Below are positions 56,701 through 63,968 of a DNA stretch of 64,000 nt, one piece after another. Location: positions 1-64,000 of the forward strand of contig CAYOZN010000019.1 of assembly GCA_964408455.1 (NCBI GenBank), in the 5' to 3' direction. A program made the translations under genes and the position numbers. Origin of the DNA: CAYOZN01 sp964408455. Lineage in GTDB: Bacteria > Planctomycetota > Phycisphaerae > UBA1845 > UTPLA1. The notes below the pieces were generated by a model. It saw nothing but the letters and a program-made list of their open reading frames with translations. It had not been told where the DNA came from and did no database searches. Each line of letters begins with the position of its first letter. Position 1 is the first letter of the stretch.

Positions 56701-57315
56701 GATACCTGCGATCTCTGCCCGTTCGCCGCGAACCCGAACCAGGAAGATTCCGATCAGGACGGCATTCCGAATGCCTGCGACAACTGCGCTGGCATTCCGA
56801 ACTTCAACCAGCTTGACTTCGACAATGACGACTTCGGCGATGTCTGCGACGGTTGTCCGTCCGATCCGGGCAAGGTCCTGCCGGGAATCTGCGGCTGCGG
56901 CACGCCCGACATCGATGCAGACGGCGACGGAGAGCCCGACTGCCTGATCTTCGCTCCGCCGGTGCCCGATAGCGATGGCGACGGCACCAAGGACGATGTG
57001 GACGGCTGTCCGGACGATCCCACCAAGGTCACGCCGGGCGCCTGCGGCTGCAATGTCCCCGAGACGGACAGCGATGCCGATGGCGTTGCAGACTGCATCG
57101 ACAACTGCCCCAACGTGGCCAATCCGGATCAGGCCGACAGCAACGGCAACTTCATCGGCGACGCGTGCGACCCGACCACCGGCGGCACGGATCCCAACAA
57201 CCCGCCGCCCGCCGGAAATCTCTGTCCGTTCTTCGGCGGCGTGGCATCGATGCCGTTCACGCTGCTGGGCATCGGGCTGTTGAAGCGGCGGACGCGACGC
57301 AGTCGGCGCAAGTAG
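50752..57315 (+). CDS. Secreted M6-like metalloprotease with inserted modules (2,187 aa)
   Basis: Domains, in order: signal peptide (1-35, ending AEAQAQE); an M6-type N-terminal part with EEISYGQVHVSGDVFGWVEIP (about 85-110); a cysteine-rich module near 489-530; a segment with a DUF/jelly-roll look; a second cysteine-rich module near 904-965; a beta-propeller-like segment (about 970-1110); then the zinc motif MAHEFLHVWEGYPDLYD with His1182, matching the immune-inhibitor-A (M6) HExxHxxGxPDLYD signature. The C-terminal part has Ig-like stretches, a PKD domain (about 1745-1835, YTWNFGDGTSS), about ten thrombospondin type 3 calcium repeats (about 1838-2125), and a C-terminal hydrophobic segment followed by KRRTRRSRRK. 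It is probably a cell-surface or released protease. A strong terminator follows. Confidence 0.88.
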   Translation: MTFPASIFTGTRRRCSVFTLAVFMAGLIAAEAQAQERKFVVMLAVPIKSLRAATGEGNPIPQLPSSGDCFAHYFDETDPQINSYAEYWEEISYGQVHVSGDVFGWVEIPWPVLPLGDFEVDEGATTISNLTLPFSDLNDNDTYDQFAGEAVPEQQDQMIFIDYNGDLPGTATPGFPPDQNFRTPGLVDFDAQMNPVWTPGERFRDLDEDGRYDALLESTMDGWATPRQGTTIPACNNNGIISGEEICEMAEPPLDGSFGDNDGTWDFPEPFEDFLRIYDPTSPNPNDRWIVLDPSPNNLFEGDALTVGSRVWAEEYIRRNYPGDADGLIARCGNGIYDGPDQWTESGQGRKLQQQPGNARFAGLGSKRTPQPDEPSPLILPLSYPRWSYATWWSAYWADKHQQAQMEAPPLPDPPAWPPVQNAAGGGFAGNIPNMRFFDPEDPSLGELNNPDDLRTFLPNVGGTLARTGIRCFDGAVNQPSERPEPSETGRCCFTDGGLQCVDGVSFLECRDVFEGIWGENESCEDPIDPGCATPPGDVPLCFQDPENVPPLDEDPDASLCGSWPVPPSAAGGHLGTYDGFECEQCFVTITLCVDPASLGDGSIDFRNSGADQTYLQKPVLPDELDVDGDGAPDYYDGGAEFDDLPSSRYHAQGILSGLGGGGDLLFGEVTSIRDFELEEGEEMLVYMGDDVGTGDPSGAGGPDDVIPAGGPLAFRVHGANGYDGGNVLTIEWLTWRRDEPTSPAMKRDFNLDGLLDLGEIRDLGTENYAIDLDGGTPNDGGPQGSTYPFNRRRILEDTVAALDPSVDWDPVVSKVAQKITAQLEGIGALGNFLAGVDLPTADVVGVDGVSGLSNVIAENIGFTDVRGADATILDVGTDDARPALFAVDAATGSLLLVDFLNAGPCGGDCPCANGGASNCCSAHGTGGCDDAGCQTCVCGEDPFCCDVEWDGLCVGLTSTGVQVLGVNGDLTNVRGLAFDFFQNRLFGVTLDDDRLVSIDPANGATTDIGTGVGFSQIEGLGYDPNLDVLYGADANTNQLIRINVTTGVGTAVGPFGQPFNDIRGLSFDIGSNILYGTNIGSTATLVTINTNTGKASPVVVNFLFSTVLLPSGLYQDGLAPGGRGLFQLPAPAMDLPINIFEDTEDGLSPIFFSDFTTALGGTGEMGDPANEETFGKELMAHEFLHVWEGYPDLYDYDVYIGGIENRPVGVWDIMAGGFVHPSPFLKEFGTGDPRIGTDHVPWIQTADLREHLSPLEESEITLPDFAFEPTDSAFYYENENNAGERFYFWRLTRKDYDNPEWINFSRSLPGDGFMFMHTDFGGNFGGFAGNFEGFPLQQRIGGHAAYQIVQADGLKQLEDGSSFGDAGDPFPGTSGRTTMSDNGAISPSTAWYNVGGSNTRSGLIMRNVQTFDEFSRVTFFWNPRVLPSLVFLNPPGGFVVGGNYLIRYEAFDFFGGTRIEFYWDKNTVHGDGFATNAEKQIIPPPPQANPATKPPSVVTQTFPLPLNQLSDGEYFLYARLIPGTGSDGSPEPAFSDVFADRSNDGRGHLESVSVNVALSKLEAWTLLCVDDATAGAELWSVEGSLSGMQVGQATTGAPFTTDDGGVTFTIVSDAIVGSGAETSNAGGEFVLDDPNADFDATSFREGNTVRILNGPNPGFYTILQVPERTRLILGSDPGNASGINYRVHSFADDNDIDPDRLRFLTTGRTQHSLPIQVLNGQVCPQLFPDVQVTFVDGVDGTGTNPNNRVPLRVFFDATGTRDELGFQNPNLQYTWNFGDGTSSNEAQVLKTFLTEGNFTVTLTVTNPNAAIPPAGCPAIIGVETIDIIVNPPDADEDGVSDAVDNCLGIFNPGQEDPDNDGLGSACDNCPDDFNPDQEDFDNDDIGDPCDPDFDGDGIPEEGFPGPCVGGNTVACNDNCPGIPNPTQADQDSDGVADACDNCPSHANSTQADGDGDGVGNACDNCPANFNPGQGDSDGDGLGDTCDLCPFAANPNQEDSDQDGIPNACDNCAGIPNFNQLDFDNDDFGDVCDGCPSDPGKVLPGICGCGTPDIDADGDGEPDCLIFAPPVPDSDGDGTKDDVDGCPDDPTKVTPGACGCNVPETDSDADGVADCIDNCPNVANPDQADSNGNFIGDACDPTTGGTDPNNPPPAGNLCPFFGGVASMPFTLLGIGLLKRRTRRSRRK

Positions 57316-57391
57316 GGGAGCATGGGCGTCTCGCCCGTGTGACGCCTCGCCCGTGCGAGACGTTGTCCCCATGCTGAGTGAGTGACAAACC

Positions 57392-57430
57392 AACGCCGCG
57401 GGAGGTCGATGCGACCTTCCGCGGCGTTTT
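57392..57430 (+). terminator. Intrinsic terminator for the giant protease gene
   Basis: A 17-bp stem (57392-57408 with 57412-57428, one G-T wobble) has a three-base loop ATG and is followed by a short TTTT. It is 77 bases after the protease stop. Confidence 0.8.
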
Positions 57431-57672
57431 CATTGGCTTCGGCGGCCGGTCCGCGATTCGGCGCAAGTGACGACAGACGAATTGTTTTGCGCAAGGGCCG
57501 AAACCATAAACATGTGGCTGCGCAATAGATAGCTCCTTTCAGACATTCTGGCGCCACCTCTTTAGACGAGAGTTTATGCCAGTCCTGGCGATTTTGCTTG
57601 CGTGCCTACATATAGCAGTGTTACGCTTTTGGCATCTTCGACGTCGAAGTGGGAGTTTCCGGGTCGGCTTCC

Positions 57673-57717
57673 TCGCGTCGTTCGCGTCGTTCGCGTCGTT
57701 CGCGTCGTTCGCGTCGG
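57673..57717. repeat. Tandem 9-base repeat, five units
   Basis: TCGCGTCGT is repeated four times exactly from 57673 and a fifth time with a final G (57709-57717). It lies about 28 bases before the start of the next gene, in its untranslated leader. Nine-base units keep the reading frame if coding, but here they lie outside the CDS. Confidence 0.85.
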
Positions 57718-57744
57718 GCCACAATTCACGAGGAAGGATTTACC

Positions 57745-58623
57745 ATGCCCAGACAAACGGCGCGCTGGTCTCTTGCGCTATTCCTGGTGCTGCTTGTTGT
57801 GTTCGCCTGCATGCGTCCGGCGCCTCGGGCAGCGGCGTCTGCCGCCGCCAACCAAGTCCCGCCAAACGTGTTGGTTTATTGCGATGGCACGCCGGGCACC
57901 ATCCTGGAAGCCGCTGCCATCGGCAACCTGGTTCAAACGCATAACGGACAATGCACATTTGCCAGTTCGGCGCAGGAATTCGCGGTGAGACTGTCGCAGC
58001 CTGGCTGGACGTCTATTCACGTTCTTCTGAAGAAGCCGGCGTCGGAGCCGCCTTTCGCGGCGGCGCTTCGCGCGCACGCCATTGCGCATCCTGAGATCGG
58101 AATAGAGTTGTTCATCTGGAAGCCGCATTCGTGTGCGCCGGCCTCCAACGAGGCGGTCCTCGCGACAAGCGCGTTGGTTACATGGAGGGGCGATTGGACG
58201 AGTGTCACCTACGCATTGGCGCGAAGTGCGCCCGAAACAACGATGAGCGACGGGCTTAATTTTCCAACCTTCGAGGACGTTGCAGTCGACTCGCATGTAT
58301 TGCTTTTCGCGTTCGAAGAGGCGCCAGATTGCGCCGACGCTGCGGGCATGTTCTTTCTTCCGCCGGTCGGCCCATGCGTTATCAGCTGCTATAACGACGT
58401 TTACGCACCCCGAATCGCCGTGTGCAATAGTGATTTCGATGCCGAGGAGACAATTTGTCAGGAATTGCATGGCCCGCCGCCGGGCGGGGGAGTGGGCGAT
58501 CCGGAGGCCCTCGAAGAGTGTATTCAGCGATATACGGGTTTCTGGCAGCAATGTAGAGCGCATGCGCTTTCGAGATACAAGGACTGCGTAAAGAAGTGTT
58601 CCACTACGCAGCCGGCGCAGTAA
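57745..58623 (+). CDS. Secreted cysteine-rich protein (292 aa), unknown
   Basis: A hydrophobic N-terminus (WSLALFLVLLVVFACMRP) gives a signal peptide or lipoprotein signal with a possible lipid-modified Cys22. The body (about 40-200) has a mixed alpha/beta pattern of unknown fold. The C-terminal 90 residues hold nine cysteines spaced for helical hairpins: CVISC, then AVC, ETIC, EEC, QQC, KDC and KKC. Family unknown. The ATG at 57745 has GAGGAAGGA upstream. A frame extending further upstream through the 9-base repeats encodes repeated Ser-Arg-Arg and is not taken as coding. A divergent trxB gene follows. Confidence 0.7.
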   Translation: MPRQTARWSLALFLVLLVVFACMRPAPRAAASAAANQVPPNVLVYCDGTPGTILEAAAIGNLVQTHNGQCTFASSAQEFAVRLSQPGWTSIHVLLKKPASEPPFAAALRAHAIAHPEIGIELFIWKPHSCAPASNEAVLATSALVTWRGDWTSVTYALARSAPETTMSDGLNFPTFEDVAVDSHVLLFAFEEAPDCADAAGMFFLPPVGPCVISCYNDVYAPRIAVCNSDFDAEETICQELHGPPPGGGVGDPEALEECIQRYTGFWQQCRAHALSRYKDCVKKCSTTQPAQ

Positions 58624-58794
58624 GGCAGTCCGTTGTACGCTGGCTTGCAACCGTCCATCAAGGATTAGCGCCCGGGGGACCGGCGAGATTGAAAAAGGCT
58701 GTATTGTCGGAAATCGCTTTGTCGGAGCGAGCCAGCAAGCTGGATTGCTGCGGGGATTACTCGGCGAGCAGGCGCGACGGCTGAATATCAGCCA

Positions 58795-59823
58795 TTAGTC
58801 GATTCCCACTTCCGCCAGCCACCGCTCCGCATCGATCGCCGCCTTGCAGCCCATGCCCGCCGCCGTCACGGCCTGGCGATAGACGTGATCCGCCACGTCC
58901 CCGGCGGCAAAGACGCCTTCGATGTTCGTCGTCGAGCGATAGGGATCCTTCAACTTGATGTAGCCCTTGCCGTCCAGCTCGAGCTGGCCGGCCAGGAAGT
59001 CGGTGATCGGCGTGTGACCGATGGCGAGGAACATTCCGCCGACCGGCATCTCCTTTTCCTCGCCGCTGTCGCTGTGCCTCAGTCGCACGCCGCTGATGAA
59101 CTTGTCGCCCAGCACGTCGACCACGTTCTGCTTCCACAGCATCGCGATCTTCGGATTGTTCAGCACCCGGTCCTGCATGATCTTGCTGGCCCGCAACTCA
59201 TCGCGCCGCACGACCATGTACACCTTGGACGCGAACTTGGTGAGATAGCTCGCCTCCTCCACCGCCGAGTCGCCGCCGCCGACGACCGCCAGCTCCTTGT
59301 TGCGGAAGACCGGCAGGGCGCCGTCGCAGACGGCGCAGGCGCTGACGCCGCCGCCGCTCTGGGCCAGCCGCATCTCGTTCTCGAGTCCCAGCCAGTTGGC
59401 CTTCGCCCCGGTGGCGATGATGACCGAGTGGGCCTGCGTCTCGTAGCCACCGTCGCACTTGATGGTGAATGGTCGGTTGCGCAGGTCGACCGACGCGACG
59501 TTCTGAAACGATGCACTCCACAGGGGCGTCTTTTCGTCGAGATCGCCGCCGCGCTTCTCGCCGTCGTCGGTCACCACGCGCGTGTCGAACCGCAGGGCCT
59601 GCCGGGCGAATAGCTGCATCATCTCCGGTCCCTGAATGCCCTCGGGAAATCCGGGATAGTTCTCCACTTCGGTGGTGAGCATGAGCTGACCGCCGGGCAC
59701 CAGGTCCTTACCCGTCGCGCGGCCGGGCATCACAAGCGGGCTCAAATTGGCCCGGGCGGCGTAGACGGCGGCTGTCCAGCCGGCTGGGCCGGACCCGACG
59801 ATGACGACTTTTTCAATGCTCAT
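58795..59823 (-). CDS. trxB: Thioredoxin-disulfide reductase
   Basis: This FAD enzyme uses NADPH to reduce thioredoxin. The N-terminal FAD motif is VVIVGSGPAGWTAAVYAARANL. The redox pair is CAVC (Cys163, Cys166) in SACAVCDGALP, instead of the more common CATC. The NADPH motif is AVVGGGDSAVEEASYL, and the C-terminus has GVFAAGDVADHVYRQAVTAAGMGCKAA, where Asp contacts FAD. At 342 residues it is about 25 longer than E. coli TrxB because of an insert near residues 95-120 (GEKRGGDLDEKTPLW). The ATG at 59823 is preferred over a codon four upstream. Confidence 0.95.
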   Translation of the reverse strand: MSIEKVVIVGSGPAGWTAAVYAARANLSPLVMPGRATGKDLVPGGQLMLTTEVENYPGFPEGIQGPEMMQLFARQALRFDTRVVTDDGEKRGGDLDEKTPLWSASFQNVASVDLRNRPFTIKCDGGYETQAHSVIIATGAKANWLGLENEMRLAQSGGGVSACAVCDGALPVFRNKELAVVGGGDSAVEEASYLTKFASKVYMVVRRDELRASKIMQDRVLNNPKIAMLWKQNVVDVLGDKFISGVRLRHSDSGEEKEMPVGGMFLAIGHTPITDFLAGQLELDGKGYIKLKDPYRSTTNIEGVFAAGDVADHVYRQAVTAAGMGCKAAIDAERWLAEVGID

Positions 59824-60064
59824 GAGCCGATGCACCCTCTTGGCAATGGGTCAACTGTCGCGTTGGCGGCGATTCGATACATGCTCCGGCATGATAGTTA
59901 GCGCGCCGCGATGCGTCGACGCCGGCGCCGTTTCGCCCCGAAGCGGTCAGCAGCCGCGCGGGGTGAGCGCGCCGGCCAGCGTGGACACGGCATGTGGTGA
60001 TCCCGTTCGACCCGGCGTGCCGCGCGCTTTCCGTCCCCGCGGCAAGCCGCTAGCATTCGCGTGC

Positions 60065-61117
60065 ATGAAAACGGATGTTCACCCGCCGTCGAACGGATTG
60101 GCGCCTCCCGCGGCCCGGCAGCCGATGCGGTCATGCACCTTTTGGTTGTTCTACCCTTCATGGGCGGGGCTTGCGGCGGCGGTCGGCTGTATCGCCGTTT
60201 CCCTGGCCTGCGAAAAGCCCGTCTCGCCGCGAACCATTGCATCCCACTCCGACGAGTGGACCTTTGCCGGCGCCCCGGGATACAAAATCACCACGGACCA
60301 TTACACGCTGCATACCACCTGCCGCGATCGGGCGCTGCTCGATGCCTTGCCCGTCTTTCTGGAGACCTGCTATGAGGCCTACGCCAGGCTGCTGCCGGTG
60401 GAAGGCGGGCAGCCCGGGCCGATGGATGCCTATCTGTTCCAGTCTCGCTGGCAGTGGGAGCGCTTTACCGAGGAATTCACGCCCTCCCGCGCCGCCATCT
60501 ACAAGCGCATCCGGGAAGGGGGCTACTCCGAGCGGGGTGTCACGGTTTCGCAGTACGGCAGCCGGCGCGGCACGCTGTCGATCCTGGCCCACGAGGGGCT
60601 GCACCAGTTTCTGGAGTCAACCGGGCGGCACCGCATACCGGCGTGGATCAACGAGGGGCTGGCCTGTTACTTCGAGGCCTTTTCGCTGGACCTGGCCACA
60701 AATCAACCCTTTTTCACGCCGGAGAACAATACGCATCGCCTGCCATCGCTGCGGCAGGCGCTGACGACGAATTCGCTCATTCCGGTGCGCGATGTTCTGT
60801 CCACCAACGCCGGCGAGGCCATTCACCAGCGCAGCCGGCACGTTCGCAATTACTATGCCCAGGAATGGGCACTGGTGCTCTTCCTGCTTGATTCGCCGCA
60901 GACCAACAAGTATGCCCCCGGCTTCCGGCAGTTGCTAGACGAACTCGGCACCGAGGCGATGAATCGCAAGGCCCGCGCCTATCTGGCGGCCGATTCGCTC
61001 GGCGACATGACGACGGGCGAGGCCGTGTTCCGCGCCTATATCACCGAGGATATCGACACCTTCGAACGCGACTATCGCGCCTTCATTGAGTCGCTCGTCG
61101 GCCTGTCCCACGGATAA
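60065..61117 (+). CDS. DUF1570-type putative metalloprotease (350 aa)
   Basis: The N-terminus has a hydrophobic segment (about residues 24-49) ending in Cys49, a signal or lipoprotein anchor. The zinc motif HEGLH (His176, Glu177, His180) in SILAHEGLHQFLE and a later WINEGLACYFE (Glu198 as likely third ligand) give a gluzincin-type site, as in the DUF1570 family common in planctomycetes. The domain is otherwise alpha/beta. It probably faces the periplasm. ATG at 60065 is chosen; Met21 is an alternative. Its stop is three bases before the purB start, so it probably shares a transcript with purB and pyrE, a puzzling combination. Confidence 0.85.
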   Translation: MKTDVHPPSNGLAPPAARQPMRSCTFWLFYPSWAGLAAAVGCIAVSLACEKPVSPRTIASHSDEWTFAGAPGYKITTDHYTLHTTCRDRALLDALPVFLETCYEAYARLLPVEGGQPGPMDAYLFQSRWQWERFTEEFTPSRAAIYKRIREGGYSERGVTVSQYGSRRGTLSILAHEGLHQFLESTGRHRIPAWINEGLACYFEAFSLDLATNQPFFTPENNTHRLPSLRQALTTNSLIPVRDVLSTNAGEAIHQRSRHVRNYYAQEWALVLFLLDSPQTNKYAPGFRQLLDELGTEAMNRKARAYLAADSLGDMTTGEAVFRAYITEDIDTFERDYRAFIESLVGLSHG

Positions 61118-61120
61118 TTC

Positions 61121-62665
61121 ATGCCCAGACGCGCCCGCACGAAAGCCGCCGCCGCCCGCCAGAGCCGGCATGTCCGCACGCCGCGCCGCGATCAACAAGG
61201 CAAGTCCGGCGCGCAAGACACTCAGAGCACGCCGGATCGCGCGGCCGACGTCTATCAAAGCCCTCTTGTCGGTCGCAACGCGTCGCCGGAGATGGCCGAG
61301 CTGTTCTCGCCGCGCCGCCGCGCGATCACCTGGCGCCGCATCTGGCTGGCGCTGGCGGAAGCGCAACACGAGATGGGGCTTCCGGTCACGGCGGCCCAGG
61401 TTCGTGCCCTTCGACGACATGCCGCTGACATCGATCTTGCCGCGGCCGCCCGCTACGAACGGGAATTGCGGCACGACGTGATGGCCCATCTGCACGCCTA
61501 CGCCGACCAGGCAGCCGAAGCGCGGGCCATCCTGCACCTGGGCGCGACGAGCATGGACATCGTTGACAACGCCGATCTGATCATCATGCGCGACGCGCTC
61601 CGGTTGATTCGCGGATGGCTGGTGACGGTGGTGGAGGCCTTCGCGCGCCGTGCCCGCGAATTTCGCGATCTGCCGTGCCTGGGCTTCACGCATTATCAGC
61701 CGGCGCAACTGACGACGGTCGGCAAGCGCGTCTGCCTGTGGTGCTGGGACTTCGTGCGCGACCTGGAGGCGGTCGACGCGCTTTGGACCGGGCTGCGCCT
61801 TCGCGGCATCCGCGGTGCGACCGGCACGCAGGCCAGCTTTCTTTCGCTTTTCTCGGGGAATGCCGCGAAAGTCGAACGGCTGGAAAGACGCGTGGCCGAA
61901 AAGCTCGGCTTTAAAAACGTCGAGCCGGTGACCGGGCAGACGTACTCCCGCAAGGTGGACGCCCAGGTTGTCGGCGCCCTGGCCGGCATCGCGGCGGGGG
62001 CACACAAGTTCGCCAACGACGTTCGTTTGCTGGCAAACCTCAAAGAGCTGGAAGAGCCCTTCGGCAAAAAGCAGATCGGCAGTTCGGCGATGGCCTACAA
62101 GCGAAACCCGATGCTCTGCGAGCGTGCCACCGGTCTGGCACGATTCGTCATCGGTCTCGCGTCCAACGGCTATCAGAACCTGGCCGAGCAGTGGCTCGAG
62201 CGCACCCTGGACGACAGCAGCAACAAGCGCCTTCTGATCCCGGAGGCCTTTCTCGCGGTCGATGGCATCCTGCAGATCGTCGCGCACGTGGCCGGTGGAT
62301 TCGTCGTATACCCCGGCGTGATCCGGTCGCGCGTCGAGGCCGAGCTGCCGTTCATGGCCACGGAGGACATTCTGATGGCCGGCGTGGCGGCGGGGGGGGA
62401 TCGCCAGGCGCTGCACGAGCGCATTCGCGTTCACTCGCAGGCGGCGGCGGCCCAGGTGAAGCAGCATGGCAGGACCAACGATCTGATCGACCGCCTGCGC
62501 GGCGATTCGGCATTTGCGAAGGTGAAGCTCGACCGGCTGATGCGGCCGGAGGCATTTGTCGGCCTGGCGCCGCGGCAGGTGGATCAGTTTTTGAAGAACA
62601 TTGTGCAGCCGATTCTGCGCCGGGAGGCGAAGTCGCAGCGGCAAACGCCGGAGATACAAGTATGA
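61121..62665 (+). CDS. purB: Adenylosuccinate lyase
   Basis: PurB cleaves SAICAR and adenylosuccinate in purine synthesis. The fumarase/aspartase-superfamily motifs are visible: TSMDIVDNAD, FTHYQPAQLTTVGKR with the catalytic-side His, TGTQASF, and the signature GSSAMAYKRNPMLCE. The C-terminal domain follows the superfamily helical pattern. The first ~45 residues are an unusual Arg/Ala/Gln-rich extension before VYQSPLVGRNASPEM; a later start cannot be ruled out. It lies three bases after the protease gene and overlaps pyrE by four bases (ATGA), so purine and pyrimidine genes are coupled here. Confidence 0.95.
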   Translation: MPRRARTKAAAARQSRHVRTPRRDQQGKSGAQDTQSTPDRAADVYQSPLVGRNASPEMAELFSPRRRAITWRRIWLALAEAQHEMGLPVTAAQVRALRRHAADIDLAAAARYERELRHDVMAHLHAYADQAAEARAILHLGATSMDIVDNADLIIMRDALRLIRGWLVTVVEAFARRAREFRDLPCLGFTHYQPAQLTTVGKRVCLWCWDFVRDLEAVDALWTGLRLRGIRGATGTQASFLSLFSGNAAKVERLERRVAEKLGFKNVEPVTGQTYSRKVDAQVVGALAGIAAGAHKFANDVRLLANLKELEEPFGKKQIGSSAMAYKRNPMLCERATGLARFVIGLASNGYQNLAEQWLERTLDDSSNKRLLIPEAFLAVDGILQIVAHVAGGFVVYPGVIRSRVEAELPFMATEDILMAGVAAGGDRQALHERIRVHSQAAAAQVKQHGRTNDLIDRLRGDSAFAKVKLDRLMRPEAFVGLAPRQVDQFLKNIVQPILRREAKSQRQTPEIQV

Positions 62666-63192
62666 ACCGATCGGAGCTTGCCGAGCGCATTCGGGCGGCG
62701 GCCTACCTGGAGGGCGAGTTTACGCTGCGCTCCGGCAAAAAGTCGAACTTCTACGTGGACAAATACCTGTTCGAAACCCAGCCGGACATTTTGCGGGAAC
62801 TTGGCGACTTGTTTGCGGCCCGCGCTTCGAGCCGCACAAGCCTCATCGCCGGTGCCGAGCTGGGCGGCGTGGCCCTGGCCGCTGCCGCGTCAATGGCATC
62901 CGGTCTGCCGTTTGTCATCGTGCGAAACGCAAAAAAGGACTACGGCACGAGCAAGCCGTTCGAAGGCAGGCTCTCGCCGGGCGACTGCGTGCTGCTGGTG
63001 GAGGATATTGCCACGACCGGCGGACAGGTGCTGGAAGCGGCCAAGGTCCTGGGCGAGGCGGGCGCGACGGTGGAGAAGATCGTCGCCGTCGTCGATCGTG
63101 GACAGGGCGCCGCGGAGAACATCCGGCAGGCGGGCTACTCGTTTGAGGCGCTGTTTGATTCGCGCGATTTGCGGCTGCCGACGGCGATGTGA
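62662..63192 (+). CDS. pyrE: Orotate phosphoribosyltransferase
   Basis: PyrE joins orotate to phosphoribosyl pyrophosphate to make orotidine monophosphate. The N-terminus contains LRSGKKSNFYVDKY, typical of the family. The flexible loop has RNAKKDYGTSKPFEG with the catalytic Lys, and the PRPP loop is VLLVEDIATTGGQVLEAA with the acidic pair. The 176 residues are a little short of the usual 190-210. The ATG overlaps the purB stop by four bases. The following gene, rnc, is on the opposite strand and convergent, with 44 bases between the stops. Confidence 0.95.
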   Translation: MNRSELAERIRAAAYLEGEFTLRSGKKSNFYVDKYLFETQPDILRELGDLFAARASSRTSLIAGAELGGVALAAAASMASGLPFVIVRNAKKDYGTSKPFEGRLSPGDCVLLVEDIATTGGQVLEAAKVLGEAGATVEKIVAVVDRGQGAAENIRQAGYSFEALFDSRDLRLPTAM

Positions 63193-63236
63193 TCGAACGG
63201 CGTGCCGCACTGGGATGCGCGAAACGCCGCGACGGT

Positions 63237-63968
63237 TCAGACGACAGCCCGCATCGGCTCCTCGCCGCCGGCCAGCGGCTCGCTGGGCAGCAGGCGAAGC
63301 TCGGTCAGGGCGCTGAGCGCCGCCTTCTGCTCTGCCTCTTTCTTGCTGGGGCCCCAGGCGCTGCCGAAGCGGCGGCCGCCGATACACACGGCGATCTCGA
63401 AGCACTTGCTGTGATCGGGGCCTTTTTCGTCGAGCAGTTCGTAGACCGGCGTGGCGGCCAGTTCGCGCTGGGCATACTGCTGCAATTGCGATTTATAGTT
63501 ATGCTGATGTTCGCTGGCCGCGGCGCGCTCGATGTGCGGCTTGAGGAGATTCAGCACGAATTCGCGGGCCTTCTCCAGCCCCTGGTCGATGGTGATGGCC
63601 GCGATAAGTGACTCGAAGACGGCCGCGGTGACTGACGTGGGGAGCTTCGATCGCGTTGAAATGCCGTTACCCAGGAAGAGAAACTGCGACAGGCCGAGTT
63701 CTTCGGAAACTTTGGCGCACGTTTTTCCTGAGACGACGCTCGACTTGATCTTGGTCAGTTCGCCTTCGAGATAATGCGGATAATTTGCGTAGAGATATTC
63801 GCACACGACCATGCCGAGCACCGCGTCGCCGAAGAATTCGAGCCGTTCGTTGCTCTCGAGACGTGTGTTGGCGATGGAGGCGTGTGTCAGTGCTGCAGCG
63901 AGCAGTTCAGGATTGAAGAAACGAATGCCGACGGCCTCCTGGCATTTCTCCAGAGCTTCATCACGCAT
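63237..63968 (-). CDS. rnc: Ribonuclease III
   Basis: RNase III cleaves double-stranded RNA in rRNA and mRNA processing. The signature NERLEFFGDAVLG (residues 40-52) supplies Glu44 and Asp48 of the active site; the second site motif is AAVFESLIAA, with Glu119 kept but Ala116 at the position of the usual metal-binding Asp (Asp114 in E. coli, Asp107 in Aquifex). The C-terminal double-stranded-RNA-binding domain (about 155-225) has YKSQLQQYAQ and GSAWGPSKKEAEQKAALSAL. The length of 243 is normal. The reverse complement of the local DNA confirms the Ala codon. Confidence 0.93.
   Translation of the reverse strand: MRDEALEKCQEAVGIRFFNPELLAAALTHASIANTRLESNERLEFFGDAVLGMVVCEYLYANYPHYLEGELTKIKSSVVSGKTCAKVSEELGLSQFLFLGNGISTRSKLPTSVTAAVFESLIAAITIDQGLEKAREFVLNLLKPHIERAAASEHQHNYKSQLQQYAQRELAATPVYELLDEKGPDHSKCFEIAVCIGGRRFGSAWGPSKKEAEQKAALSALTELRLLPSEPLAGGEEPMRAVV

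Noticed and set aside
57649..57744. N-terminal extension of the cysteine-rich protein through the tandem repeats
   Set aside because: It would add repeated Ser-Arg-Arg in front of a clear signal peptide; the ATG at 57745 has a good Shine-Dalgarno.
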